Assembly: GCA_026745465.1 (NCBI GenBank)
Contig: JACYXH010000115.1
Span: forward strand, 1,425,001-1,489,000
DNA from: Lota lota
Lineage: Eukaryota; Chordata; Actinopteri; Gadiformes; Lotidae
DNA: 64,000 nt
Direction of reading: 5' to 3'
Under the pieces are notes generated by a model. That model saw nothing but the letters and a program-made list of their open reading frames with translations, searched no databases and was not told the DNA's origin. Shown here one piece after another: positions 1-37,120 of the stretch. Within the stretch, counting starts at the first letter, position 1, and each line of letters opens with the position of its first letter. Both the position numbers and the translations under genes were made by a program.

Positions 1-605
1 GGCAGAACACACAGATAAACAAACACTGAAGGGGTGTGGAGGTCGGGGAACAAAGTCCCGCAGGAACTCTCTGTTAGTTTCAACTCCCTTTGAGCACTGA
101 CTCAAGAGGATTACACAAAGTAAACTTAATGCTCCAACTTCTTTCAATACAGCTGCTGACAGAATCAAATAGCAAACGGTTTTGCAAAAAACCTGACTGT
201 CTTGAATGTAACCACACATTTCCTTCTTCAAACCAGCTCACCATTTTGCTGTGAGTCTATATTTCTACATGATAGGGATGTGTGTGTGTGTCCCAAACAT
301 AATCATCCATGCAATGACGATACAGCTGGTTCAAAGCCTCAAGACCGCCCTGAGCACTGACTGAACAAATGTCCACACGCCATTGATCCCTTCAGAAAAA
401 GCATTATATAAATTATTATATTAATATTTATATATTTCACCACAATCAGCTATGGCAAATGTTCTGAATGCGCCAACTCTGTGTGTGTGTCTGTGTGTGT
501 GTGTGTGTGTATGTTTGTGTGTATGGTGTGTATGTTTGTGTATGTTTATGTGTATGTGTGCGTGTCTGTGTGTGTGCGTGCGTGCGCGTGCGTGAGTGGT
601 CCTAC
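1..605 (-). other. acap2: acap2 intron 8 (partial) with TG-rich tract
   Basis: No exon was recognised in this stretch. Positions 480-598 are an imperfect (TG)n/(CG)n tract, which is CA-rich in the acap2 transcript and starts just inside the intron. Positions 1-479 show nothing further. Confidence 0.6.
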
Positions 606-18534
<17,929 letters not shown>

Positions 18535-18960
18535 TTTTGCTTGGAGGGTGGGGAAATGTTTCCAGTAATCCGGGCAGGAATGTCTAGTTACCTTTCTACT
18601 GTGAAAGCTAATCCCTGCGAGATGTCAACCGTCTGTCACACTGCGAGCTAGCCAGTGCGGCTAGCTTGCTTTAAATACAAATATCCGACAATTCAACCAT
18701 AAACGTTTCGATTTTGAATGTCTGTCTCTATCGACTCCACAGGGAAAGTCAGTGGAAGTGGCTAAAAAACAACAACAATGGGAGCGTGTATCTAGTCGCT
18801 AGGTCATAGCCGCTAGTGGAGTGGAAGCGTCCGTTCCCGTTCCCTTCACTAGGAGCTGAGAGGCGCTTCCTGAATGCTCCGTGGGACAGCCAATCAGACC
18901 GCTCCCAGATCGAGGGCGAGTGGACTTAGTACATAGTTATTACGCTGTCTGAAGTCTTGG
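18535..18960 (-). promoter_or_regulatory. acap2: Probable acap2 promoter and 5' UTR region
   Basis: A locally GC-richer stretch upstream of the acap2 ATG. A CCAAT box (AGCCAATCAG) lies at 18890-18894, about 355 bp upstream of the ATG, as expected for NF-Y. No TATA box was recognised. The transcription start is not defined by sequence alone. Confidence 0.5.
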
Positions 18961-19206
18961 TCTGTTTTAAGTTGTGTTCAACATCTGATATGTATTAACC
19001 TTGCCAATTGTATATTCTGAAATTGCAATTAACCGGTCAAATAGTATGAATAAATGGAATTTGAACTATCCGAAATTGATTTAGCCAACGTTGGTAGGTA
19101 ACCCATGGTCACATGTTAAAAGACCAGTTGACCACCTTGAGTAATTAGTTGCTTTATCCGCTTATAAATGTTGTAAATCTATGGATAACTTATTTTGCGT
19201 GTCCAA

Positions 19207-19220
19207 CTGCCACCTTGTGG
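19207..19220 (-). promoter_or_regulatory. Candidate CTCF site upstream of acap2
   Basis: The minus strand reads CCACAAGGTGGCAG. It matches the CTCF core (CCASYAGRKGGCAG) at 13 of 14 positions. It lies about 0.7 kb upstream of the acap2 ATG. Confidence 0.4.
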
Positions 19221-22200
19221 CCATGGGTTGGCGTAACACATTGACCTGAGGACAACTTCCCAGAAGCACGGGTGCAAGTCACATTTGAAACAATACACTT
19301 TGAACGTGATCCTGCATAAATAGAGTTAAGGGCATAGTCGCAATCCAAGCCTTTTGAATTAAGAAACATACCCAGTGGCTCTTAATGTAATTTTATCATT
19401 GTGTAATATAATTAATGACAAAGGTCCAAGGTACATCGATTTTGCTAACATTGTTTAATGAAGAAACAAAAGTGCACATCTTTGTGATTAAGTACATGCA
19501 AATTCGAAATACAAAAACACATGAATCAGACAATCTTGAGACAGACACTAAAGGAGACAACATGTTATTCTGTGTTTGAAAACATGGTCGATATTTAGCT
19601 ATTGAAAAGCAAGGTAAGGGCATGAGAAAGAGGGCGTGGCCTGTTCATAGCATAGATTGATACACACTTACATGAATACAGTAAAGTATTGCAATCTCCA
19701 TCTTGAGGTTAAAGTCAACTTGTGAAAAAATGTGTGCGCAGTCAACCTTTTATCTAAAGTAAAAAAAAAAGCAAACAAAGCTCTTGAGCATCCTTTTTGC
19801 AACAGGTCACACGTAGAATAAGAGGTTTGTCAGATTTAAGCCACATCAAGTATGAGCTATAGCAGATTGAGAATCTGGGGAGAGGGTGCAAAATATACAG
19901 CTGTGATCACACATTATCCACTCTTAAATCATAAAGAAACAAACCATGCCACACCAAAATAAATTTGATCAATGTTAAAATTTGTGTTTCAGTAATTGTT
20001 TACATGTCAAATTCCTAGCCAGGCAGGCTCACCTACTTGTATTATGGTTCCAGATAATTGTATTAATAATGTTCTCAAACCATGTATGCATGTCAACATT
20101 ATGCTTTGAACTACATTTTTGTCTACCACTGGATATGTTAAGGAGTTGAGTTTAAACGGACATTTTCAGAACAAACGTTTTAATGTAAGTTCAGTGCGTC
20201 AGTGTTTTGCTCTTGGATCTCTACTACTACTCCTAAAAGCCACAAGGCTCAAACTCAATATGGCGGCCCAATCTGTGAAATGACCAACAGCCAGTTTTCT
20301 GACGTGTGCATATGGCCTGGGGGCCAGATGCATGTAGAGAGAAGCTTTTAAAATATATGACGAGACATGTTCAGGGTTCTAATAAATTAACACAGTAATG
20401 GGCAATCACACATTTAAGGGCAATGTGTAATATCCGGTCATAACAGTGCACGTACAACTACATTTAATATAGCATTATATGAAAACCCCTTTTCACATCT
20501 TTACCTTTAAGACCTTCGTATTACATAAAATGTGCTTTCTATACTCTTTCGGACCTTCCTCCACATAGAAACGTTTGAACATAAGTTAAATCACAAGACC
20601 AAGTGGTTTGTTCCGCTTGTCTGAAATCTAATATAACGGAAGGGGTAAATAGCACTTAAGACAGTCTCTCTCTCGCTCTCTCCCAGAGCCTTCCTAAGCT
20701 CTCTTCATCAGAACCAGCAGAAACACTTGTGCTGGGAATTTAAGACAAGGCAAATGCACCTGCTGCTTTATATTACAAAAAATTGAATTCATCCTGTAAA
20801 AAAAAAAGTCCTCTAAATGTCAAAAAAGATACACAATCAGGGGCAACAGAGCCCCGCTAGTTTTGAAAGAGAATGCTTATTTAATTTAACCGTAACTTTG
20901 TATCATTTAAAATCATTTACAGATTGAGCTTTACATTTGAGAAAAGTTCCTGTTATGGAAGACATGTCTTGCATAACATGCGAGACATGACATTCTGAAC
21001 TGACAGAATGCACCATCTTTAACAGCTGTATGAGGGATAAGTAGATGTATTGGCGAGCATTACTGCAACAGCAAGGAACGTTTTTTTCTGTATGGCGAAT
21101 TCAGATTTTACATGGGAAGCATGCTATAAATCGTTCATGAGTGAGATTGGTTAAATAAATTTGAATACACATATTAGCCGTTAATATTCTACTGGTTATC
21201 AAGTAGCGGTGAAATTAATTATAGGTCATATTACATATAGGGTTAACAAGTAGCCCCTGTCATTGGTCGTGAATAATACACTGGTATGCAGAAATAAAGA
21301 TATGATCACACAATGCTTACACCCAAAAAATCGTAATCTAATGGCATTATGTTTCATAACCATAGAGGTCTAATTGGCAATATCATTGTTATTATTAGTC
21401 ATATTAAGGGGAAACCAGAAAAATCATCATGGTGATTAACATAAAATGTGTGAGGAATGGGAAAACACAAAGGAGAGCCAGGTTATGGGTAAAAAATAAA
21501 TGGAACCCTTACCCACTACAACCACCATTGTGATTAATAATGCAGAGGGCCATGCGTCAATAGTGCTGCTATGGAGACAGAGGATCTGGGCAGCAGGCCC
21601 ACTGCGCCTCATCGGAGAGGAGAGGGTTTCATAACAATCAGTGGTCCAGCACAGTCTTTAAAAAGGGTTCGGAGACAATTCCCGGGTCATAATCCTTGGC
21701 GCGAAATCTGTGTGAGAGAGGTCAGAAAGGGAAACTAATAGGCTTCTTGGCAATAGTGGAAGTCAGTTGTCTGCAATAGAACTTCTTCCAGAAGTAAAAG
21801 GTCAAAAACACGTTTTTTAAGGGGTGTATTGCACTGCATTGTTACGTTTTTTTAAGGAGTTGTAGACAAGGACGATAGGCCGTCAATGTTATTGGCTGTT
21901 GAAGGTGTTGAAATATAGTTGGTGTAGAGGCGGTTGTTGGCTGATTGGTGCAACACCAGGACAGCGAGTACAGTAGCGGAGTAGTCTGTCTGGATCACTA
22001 ACGAGCAGAGATAAGCAGGATAACACAGGACAGAGGGAGGAGCACCACTTCTAGGAGTCCAGAGATTCAGCTAGGAACCAACAGAGAAAGAGAGTGAGAG
22101 ACTGACATGACAGAAAATGAAGAAAACAAAAGCAATAATCATTGTCGTTTTGTTATGGTATTCGTTTTTCCAATAAGAATTAGGAGTGGTTTAAATGATG

Positions 22201-22348
22201 TCCACTTTGCAGTGAACTACAGTGATCGGAGCCCACTATTGGTTACAAGACTACAAGATGAGCTAAAGTTGAACACCTTTAATCCAATGGTTTGGCAATG
22301 TTTGTGTCGACCACCATTTTAAATCATTTTGATTCAGTTACTGTAGTC

Positions 22349-22374
22349 TCTCGGAGCCAGACTTGGCTCCGAGA
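22349..22374. other. Perfect hairpin, 11-bp stem with 4-nt loop
   Basis: CTCGGAGCCA, loop GACT, then TGGCTCCGAG, with an added outer T-A pair. It lies about 400 bp downstream of the ppp1r2 stop, so it may be in that 3' UTR. The GC-rich stem would be stable in RNA. Confidence 0.75.
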
Positions 22375-22774
22375 AAGTCTGGAAAGTCTGGGATACAGCA
22401 TAGATTAACTGTGTCAACAGCTGCCTTCTTATCAGGAAGGTCATGATTGACGGCAAAGTGAACAATCACTGACTCGTGGTGAAACAAACAAGAATTCACA
22501 ACAAGGTTTACAACAAATGCTCAGTGGTCTACAAAAAAAAAAAAAAAAGATATACTGGAGGACTGAATAAACCCATGGATGTAAATATAACAATAGAGCT
22601 GATTCACCCATGTCATTCCGGAGCTACGTATACATTTCTGTGAGTGACACTGCTGACAGCCAATGAGCCAATTGTGTCTTGAGTTGCCCGGCTTAACTTG
22701 CTCTATCAATCAGAGGTTCAGGAGGAGTCACATGGTGACGTAGTGCAAATGAACAAAAGAGGACGAGAACACAA

Positions 22775-31226
<8,452 letters not shown>

Positions 31227-31403
31227 TCCACACGCTGTGTGACCGCCGCCGGTTTCTCAAAGTAAGCAAATGTCTCGTAGCAATTTCTTAGAAGAGCGCA
31301 AATCCTTATAGCTGAATTCTGTTTTTACTACCTTAAACCGAGGACCAGTTACGTTTTATATGCACCCATCCTCATAACTCTACTCTCTTGTACAAAGTTG
31401 AGC

Positions 31404-31632
31404 GTAATCTATCATTCTGTTCTGCACACACTGACGGTGCGCACATCATACGCATACAACTGCTTAGCAAGACCCTACCTTCGCGCGGCTGTCTTCTTGG
31501 ACCCATAATCTCGCGAGAAGTCACTGAGGTTATATATTGGCTCATAGAAGACGCCACATTTAACGGGTCAAAAATATAATTGTGTATTCAAAAATACACA
31601 CAATATGTGTGCAGAACAGAATGATAGATTAC
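31404..31632. repeat. 229-bp unit with perfect 27-bp inverted terminal repeats
   Basis: The left arm 31404-31430 begins GTAATCTATCATTCTG. The right arm 31606-31632 is its exact reverse complement. The spacer is 175 bp and contains TCTCGCGAGA. No target-site duplication was seen at the outer edges, so a MITE is not proven. Confidence 0.85.
31509..31518. promoter_or_regulatory. ppp1r2: TCTCGCGAGA core-promoter palindrome
   Basis: An exact copy of the vertebrate CGCG promoter element found in TATA-less, often bidirectional promoters. It lies 283 bp upstream of the ppp1r2 ATG. Confidence 0.65.
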
Positions 31633-31665
31633 TCTTAGTCTCAAAATATATACATTTTGATTCAT

Positions 31666-31671
31666 TTTATT
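31666..31671 (-). other. ankub1: Candidate polyadenylation signal of ankub1
   Basis: AATAAA on the minus strand about 330 bp downstream of the ankub1 stop and just before the inverted repeat. Confidence 0.4.
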
Positions 31672-31999
31672 TTAAGTACACAAGTTATATAAAACATAGC
31701 AGGTCCTTATTGACCTTTGTCAAACAAAGTTTTAGCCTACCGTTTTATACAGTCTATGGCTTTACCAAATTAAATAGGAACATGCTTCGAATATTAAATA
31801 CATATAAGGGATAGGAAAACACTACAACACAAAAATAGTTGAAGCAAACTGTAGGCTTGTCTCTAAAAGTCTTTCTATATATTGTATTTATGAATAAATT
31901 GTCTATGGTTTGCTGTGCAACACATGGGAGTGCCACTTTAGTCTCAGACGTCATATGACAAATAACGTGAGGGAACAAGGCTTCCTCCCGGGAATGTCT

Positions 32000-32081
32000 C
32001 TAGTCCATTCTCTGGACACACCTTCGGGCCAGGGAGCGAGCCACACCTAGCTGCTGCAGCCAGGATTTCTCTGTAAATGTA
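32000..32081 (-). CDS. ankub1: ankub1 coding exon 6 (terminal)
   Basis: TFTEKSWLQQLGVARSLARR and then CVQRMD, stop. The acceptor gataaag at 32082-32083 was chosen over the nearer ttacag because only it keeps the frame that matches the recalled human SAFKEKRWLQQL segment. Confidence 0.8.
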
Positions 32082-34509
32082 CTTTATCACAGAGAAAAAT
32101 ACGTGTTACATGGAAATAAAAAATGCATAGCGATATTATTGTACATAAAAGAAAAACATATAATGTATATGTAAACAATAATAATGTAGTCATACTAGAC
32201 AGACCTGGCAATGGCCAGCCAGTAAATGGCATTTTCCTTCGGGGTGCGGTCGACACTTGCATCAGCGGTATAAAGCACGAGGGTTTTTTCCTGCGCATAC
32301 GGATTAAGCTGCCTTTGATTGCTGCCACATATGATGGGTGGCAGCCATGCCCTGCCTCCCCGCGAATCTTTACCCCTGTCATCCCTGCTTTCACCTGAAA
32401 AGACATCAAGAATCTTTCTACAATTCTTTCGTTGTGTTTTTTTGCACACAGCATTGTTGGCAGGACACAGGCTCTGCAGCTGCAGGTCGTCTCCCTCTAG
32501 TGGCCGTCTGGAGAGTAGACGTGATCCCGTGAGAGGTCTCAAAACCTTGGCTCCAATCTTTGTGGGTGCTTTGGTCTCATCTCTAACAGGTTTGGAGGAC
32601 ATTTTCGACTCTGTGAAGCCATCCACCAGCACTGTGTCTCCGACCCTGGATTTAATGGAAGCCCTTGTTGCATGCGCTCTCTTGGACGCTGCTCTTGTTT
32701 GTCCTACCTTCACCCAGGCTTTGATCCGGAGGTAGACACGCATGGGCACACACATTTTTGGCAGGGACATTACTGAGTAGAGCTTGCTGACTAAGTAACA
32801 CACACACATTTTGTGACGGTGCTGGAGGGCAATCTGCAAGGGGCAGCGGCCACAACGGTCTCTACAGGCCAAGGTCACAGGGTTGTTGCTGACGAAGAGT
32901 TTGAGGATGAGGAGCTGACCGCGCTCTAAGGCTATGTGGATGGGGCACTTGCTGCTGTCTGGGTGGGAAGTTTTGTGGCACCACATGCGATACGGATGGA
33001 CCCCCACTGGCCGCTCGGGGCGGGCCTTCCTCTGCAGAAGCCAGTCTGCTAGCTCCAGGTGGCCCAGAAAGGCAGCGATGTAGAGCGCCACCCGCAGTTG
33101 AAACCTACAATAGCAGCAAAATAGTGTTCTCACTTGACTCACTGAGTGATTGAAAACCATACCACAGCTCTTTAAATGTATTTAACATTAGAGTACACTA
33201 GAGTATTCTGTTATTGATACAAACCACGTGTTAGCATTGTTTTCTGGTTAATTTATACTATATGACCATATATATAGAACATTCTATGTAATAACATATT
33301 TCTGACCTCATCACAGCTTTCTCTTTTGACAGGTGGCATTGGATCGCCAATCTGTGACCTCGCACACAGCCCTGAATAAACTCCACCCACCCGTCCCATG
33401 TGTCCAATTGAAGAGTACTCCCTAAGATTTGAAAAAAGCAAAAACTGTGGCAGTCTATACGAACAGAACATGCAGCAAAAATAATTTCAACATTCAGTGA
33501 CATTAAAAAAAAAATCTAGATGCACAACAAAGGCTGATAGAGACAAATTGCGCAAATAATACACTTTATGATAACACACTAGTATTTGTGCATGACACCT
33601 TCAAGTCTGCAAAGTGCACAATACAACAATTACTTAAATCACAAGGCGACAAACATTCATAAGAGGAGGACATAGGTGGTGACATGTCGGCCTACCCAAT
33701 TCTATGTCATAGTCGCTCAGTAGGTTGCAGTCATAGAGTTCAACGCCCAGCGCTGTGCTCAGTCTGAAGGTGCTGACGGGAAGGCCTACATGCAGGGAGA
33801 TGATTGTTTTGAGCCTGGCTACAGACGTACTCAAGAGGAGTGTAGGTTCTATAACGGGGAATGTCTCCTGCGTCACTACATTGAACACCTGTATCGCAGG
33901 TGGCGGTTTATTCTGAAAAAAAGGTAGACAAAGCGCAAAAATGTGTTTAGCCATTAGAAAGGTTGCATTGTAACATAAAAAGCATAAACAAATTAATCTT
34001 CATGTTCACAAAGTGTCTTATTACAGTAACAATATTTTTTCTTGAACTCTTTCACCCAAAGTGATTTAACAATACAGACAAATATTATATACATATTTTA
34101 TAATGCAGCTTTTTTCAGTATGACATTAGTTAAACATTTTCAGAATAACATCTCTTCTTAGAAAGATTTTCATGGGAAATATTCATTAAAATGTTAATAT
34201 CAAATGTTCTTATATTATTTCATCGTTTGTATTTCTATTTCAATGGTTAGGTCTGTCATGTGCTGTTGACGTTTTTTTTATTTTTATATCCCTATGGTAA
34301 TATTGGAAAGGGTACATTGTTTCTGGAATTGCTTTCTGCCTCTCTATTCCCCATAGACAGATGTTGCTGTTGGCACACCGGAGCAGTGCGTATGGGTTAG
34401 CTTAGCATTTTTGTGACACTGCTATTGTTGCTCTGTAGTAAAGTTTGGAGGACAATCAATAGCCACACACCCCCACACACCTACACACAGACACACACCC
34501 CACACACAC

Positions 34510-34569
<60 letters not shown>

Positions 34570-35917
34570 GCGTGTGTATGCAAAGTTGCCTAGTGACAGT
34601 CTTGGCATCTGTCTGATAGTTTAAACCAGGGTCTTTTTGTCTTTGAATGACTGTTACAACACAAGGTGTCAGCAGGATAAACTGAAGACTAACACTCATA
34701 AACCCATTCCTTGAAAGCCGTTTCTCTCATGGGAACGTATTGTTCAAATCGGAAAACAGCTTACATCAAAAAACCGACAAATGTAGGTTGTCTAGAATTA
34801 TTGTATTTAGTGTTAATGTATTGTCTTCAGGATGTGTGGTATTGAGCTCTTGAGCTCTTAATATGGTATGAAAAAAACTCAAATTGTTGTCCTTGCTAGA
34901 GTACCCATTATTAAATGCCTCCATGTGCTTTGCTCCTGAGATAAATGTGGCTTAACCTTGGTGTGTGTGGGTGAGAGACCATCGTTTTTCACACATATTA
35001 ATCTTACATTTATTGCAGAAGAATTAACGTTTTACAACACATATAGAAACACATGTTTTATAACATAAATGTTTTCTTAAATACCAAGTGTATGCATAAA
35101 CAACAATAAAATAATGACTATGTATAAACTTCTCATTAAGTGTAAGTCTTTTTCTTAAATATATGTTTTGCAAAACTAACTTTGAAATGAACTATTGTTG
35201 AAGTTAAACTAGTAACTGGAAAAGGAAGCTATATTACCGGTTGCCCCACTGTCATTTAGACTAATAATAATTGACATACAATTAACACAAACAAGTCCTC
35301 GATAGCATTTTGCTAAACATTTGATGAATTCAGAAAGTGCTTATGTCTTTCTTCTACTACAATTGGACCATATCAATTTAAAGACCTACCCGTATCTTTA
35401 GACAAGATTTTAATGTCACTACAAATCCGTTAGAAAATTACATTATTTAACTCTATATTCTTATTGTGTTAAATACCTTAATCAGGCATCGAAGAACAGC
35501 CCCAGAGCTGACACCCACATCACCCAGGGCCCAGCTATCCTGCAGAGATGCACCAGCGTAATTTAACTCCAGCACCTGCTGGACCTCCTTGTCATTGACT
35601 AGTTGCAAATGAAAATATTTCTAAAAATAAAATAACATAAGATTAACAACGATGGTATTTTCAAATATGTGACACGCTTTAAGATATGCAGATATACATA
35701 TAGTATATTACTATGCATAGGCATTTCAATTGCTTAGTAGGCTACTAGTCTTCCTTTATCTTTCTCTAAGTACAGTGAACGGACAAAGAAGATCCCAGAA
35801 GAGAACCCCATTCAGAACTTTTACTACCGTCACCATCTGCTTAACGGCCCCCACAGTCTGGTCCAGAGAGACGTGGAAGGGCTCCCTGAAGTCTTCAAAA
35901 GAGATGAAGATCTTCAT
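32000..35917 (-). CDS. ankub1: ANKUB1, ankyrin repeat and ubiquitin domain containing 1
   Basis: Coding exons 35828-35917, 35477-35620, 33696-33912, 33307-33421, 32205-33104 and 32000-32081 total 1548 nt, 515 residues, with all phases closing. Residues 1-78 form a ubiquitin-like fold (MKIFISFEDFREPFHVSL at the start, ELNYAGASLQDSWALGDVGV later). Residues 79-155 are a second one (VFNVVTQETFPVIEPTLL). Ankyrin-type repeats follow near 193-218 (RVALYIAAFLGHLELADWLL), 242-264 and 276-296. The block after them (SLPKMCVPMRVYLRIKAWV) and the C-terminal ENAIYWLAIAS/EKSWLQQLGVARSLA match recalled human ANKUB1. The molecular function is not established, and adaptor-like binding is only inference from the domains. 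It is divergent from rnf13, as I recall in human. Two short upstream ORFs precede the start. Confidence 0.93.
32205..33104 (-). CDS. ankub1: ankub1 coding exon 5 (900 nt)
   Basis: The large exon with ankyrin repeats and the C-terminal region, from FQLRVALYIAAFLGHLEL to NAIYWLAIA. The acceptor is tattgtag and the donor is CCAG|gtctgt. Reading on past the donor meets a stop two codons later. Confidence 0.93.
33307..33421 (-). CDS. ankub1: ankub1 coding exon 4
   Basis: STLQLDTWDGWVEFIQGCVR and then GHRLAIQCHLSKEKAVM. The acceptor is aatcttag and the donor is GAG|gtcaga. It matches the conserved LDxWDGWxEF segment of the family. Confidence 0.92.
33696..33912 (-). CDS. ankub1: ankub1 coding exon 3
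   Basis: NKPPPAIQVFNVVTQETFPV through ALGVELYDCNLLSDYDIEL plus one base. The acceptor is ttttttcag and the donor is TTGG|gtaggc. It encodes ubiquitin-like domain 2. Confidence 0.93.
33913..35476. other. ankub1: ankub1 intron 2
   Basis: AT-rich with one CA array (imperfect from 34463, pure at about 34512-34567). Nothing else was recognised. Confidence 0.6.
34463..34567. repeat. (CA)n microsatellite, imperfect start
   Basis: ACACACC and ACACCT variants grade into about 28 pure CA units, ending in CGCGCG. Confidence 0.93.
35477..35620 (-). CDS. ankub1: ankub1 coding exon 2
   Basis: Forty-eight codons, KYFHLQLVNDKEVQQVLELN and onward to SGAVLRCLIK. The acceptor is atttttag and the donor is AAG|gtattt. 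Confidence 0.93.
35828..35917 (-). CDS. ankub1: ankub1 coding exon 1
   Basis: Thirty codons, MKIFISFEDFREPFHVSLDQ and then TVGAVKQMVT. The donor is ACG|gtagta. It is the first half of ubiquitin-like domain 1. Confidence 0.92.
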
Positions 35918-35934
35918 GTCTGACAGCCATCCAT
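35914..35934 (-). other. ankub1: Upstream ORF of ankub1 overlapping its start codon
   Basis: An ATG at 35934 encodes MDGCQT and ends in a TGA that shares two bases with the main ATG (ATGA at 35917-35914). A second ATG at 35930 is out of frame and overlaps the main ORF. Confidence 0.6.
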
Positions 35935-37070
35935 TGCTGCAGCCGCGCTGCCTCCTTCCCCTTCCCCTTTGCTGGTCTTCTGGTCATACAGAGCAGTGTG
36001 TGTGAGGTATATAAAGTGAGGGGCTGGGCCGTTGCATAAGGGGGGACTGGCGTCATACCCTGTGGTCAGGGCATCTGTGTAGGGAGGGTCACTGGGAGGA
36101 AGACTCTTCATAAAAAATAAAAAACAAGCTTGGTGCTTATTCTATTTTTGTATCTTCCTGTCGGATTTGCACTGTTCTGTGAAATTTGTTGCTGATACAC
36201 CTACCCCTGTCAGATTAAGATTGTTTTTATAAATATTATTTCTATACCTTCCACCTGACAGACAGACAGTCAGACAGACAGACAGAATGTCACTGTGGTT
36301 ATGGCTACATGTTTGGTTGACCTACATAGTTCTGTCATAAAGTTTAAGTACTAGTTAAACATTGACCTCTTAAAGTTGTAAACTGTTGCAGGCATTATGT
36401 TTGAGTCCTGGCTGGGAGTTAACGGTTGCAATGTTGCCAATGATTTTATTTCTTTATCAGATTATTTAATTGTTATAATGTTATTAATACTTGTTAACAT
36501 GAATACATGTTAAAAAGGAGGTTAAAAAACAACTAAATGTTAAAAAAAGGATACAATAAGGAATTTAAATACAACAAAACGTCCTGCTATCAATATAGTT
36601 TAAACAAAATGTCCCTCTAGAGGGCGCTAGAGAATAACCCAAGTGTATGTCTGCTGTTATGAGGTAAAGGCTTTTTTGCGTAAACCATCTTCATTTTGTT
36701 CTCGTTAACCTGGGTGTTCAAGAATCTAGATGTGTTTTTTTTCCCTGGAAATAGCATTAGTGGTTTATACAGTGAATTCCTGACTGTAAATAGCAGTAGT
36801 TGATTGTTGTCATCACGTGGAAATGTTTACGTCTGGGATATTACGTACTGGAAATAATTGACAGACAAACGGTCCAATGGAAAATAAGCATTTGACTCGA
36901 GGCGTGTGTGATGGCGGAAGTTCGCACCCCTACACGAAAAAAAACAGCGAGCGGATTATTGTTGACATTCTCTGGCGTAGGGGCCTGCCTGGTAAACGGA
37001 ATGAAGTTGTTCCATATAATCGTAATTGTGCACTGTATTTCCCACACGTAGCTTAAGGCTGTTATGTCCA
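35918..37070. promoter_or_regulatory. Divergent intergenic region between ankub1 and rnf13
   Basis: Holds a (GACA)n run at 36257-36283, a CTCF-like core at 36614-36629, an E-box CACGTG near 36815, a CCAAT box at 36874-36878 and an overlapping YY1/ETS-type ATGGCGGAAGT at 36911-36921. The last two lie close to the likely rnf13 start. No TATA box was recognised. Confidence 0.5.
36614..36629 (+). promoter_or_regulatory. Candidate CTCF site
   Basis: CCTCTAGAGGGCGCTA differs at one position from the common CTCF core CCACTAGAGGGCGCTA. It lies between two divergently transcribed genes. Confidence 0.5.
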
Positions 37071-37120
37071 CATTGGTCTCTTATTCTATAGAAAAGACAC
37101 ACCTCCTGAAACGTTGAAAG
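37071..37120 (+). other. rnf13: Probable non-coding first exon of rnf13 (3' end)
   Basis: A donor AAAG|gtaagg at 37120-37121 follows the promoter-like stretch at 36870-36925. The 5' limit is not determined; the coordinates mark only the part close to the donor. Confidence 0.4.

Larger units (their letters stand above)
18961..22774. other. Intergenic region between acap2 and ppp1r2, including the ppp1r2 3' UTR
   Basis: AT-rich and largely free of simple repeats, unlike the introns. It holds a CTCF-like site (19207-19220), a perfect 11-bp hairpin (22349-22374) and a possible alternative terminal exon for ppp1r2 (21638-21707). No independent gene was recognised. Confidence 0.5.
31227..31999 (-). 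promoter_or_regulatory. ppp1r2 promoter and ankub1 3' flank (773 bp)
   Basis: This short interval joins the ankub1 stop (32000) to the ppp1r2 ATG (31226). An AATAAA signal on the minus strand lies at 31666-31671, about 330 bp past the ankub1 stop. A palindromic TCTCGCGAGA lies at 31509-31518. A perfect 27-bp inverted repeat brackets that motif. No TATA box was recognised. Confidence 0.6.

Noticed and set aside
33105-33160. N-terminal extension of the large ankub1 exon to an upstream ATG
   Set aside because: The acceptor tattgtag at 33105-33106 and phase continuity with exon 4 show that this part is intron.
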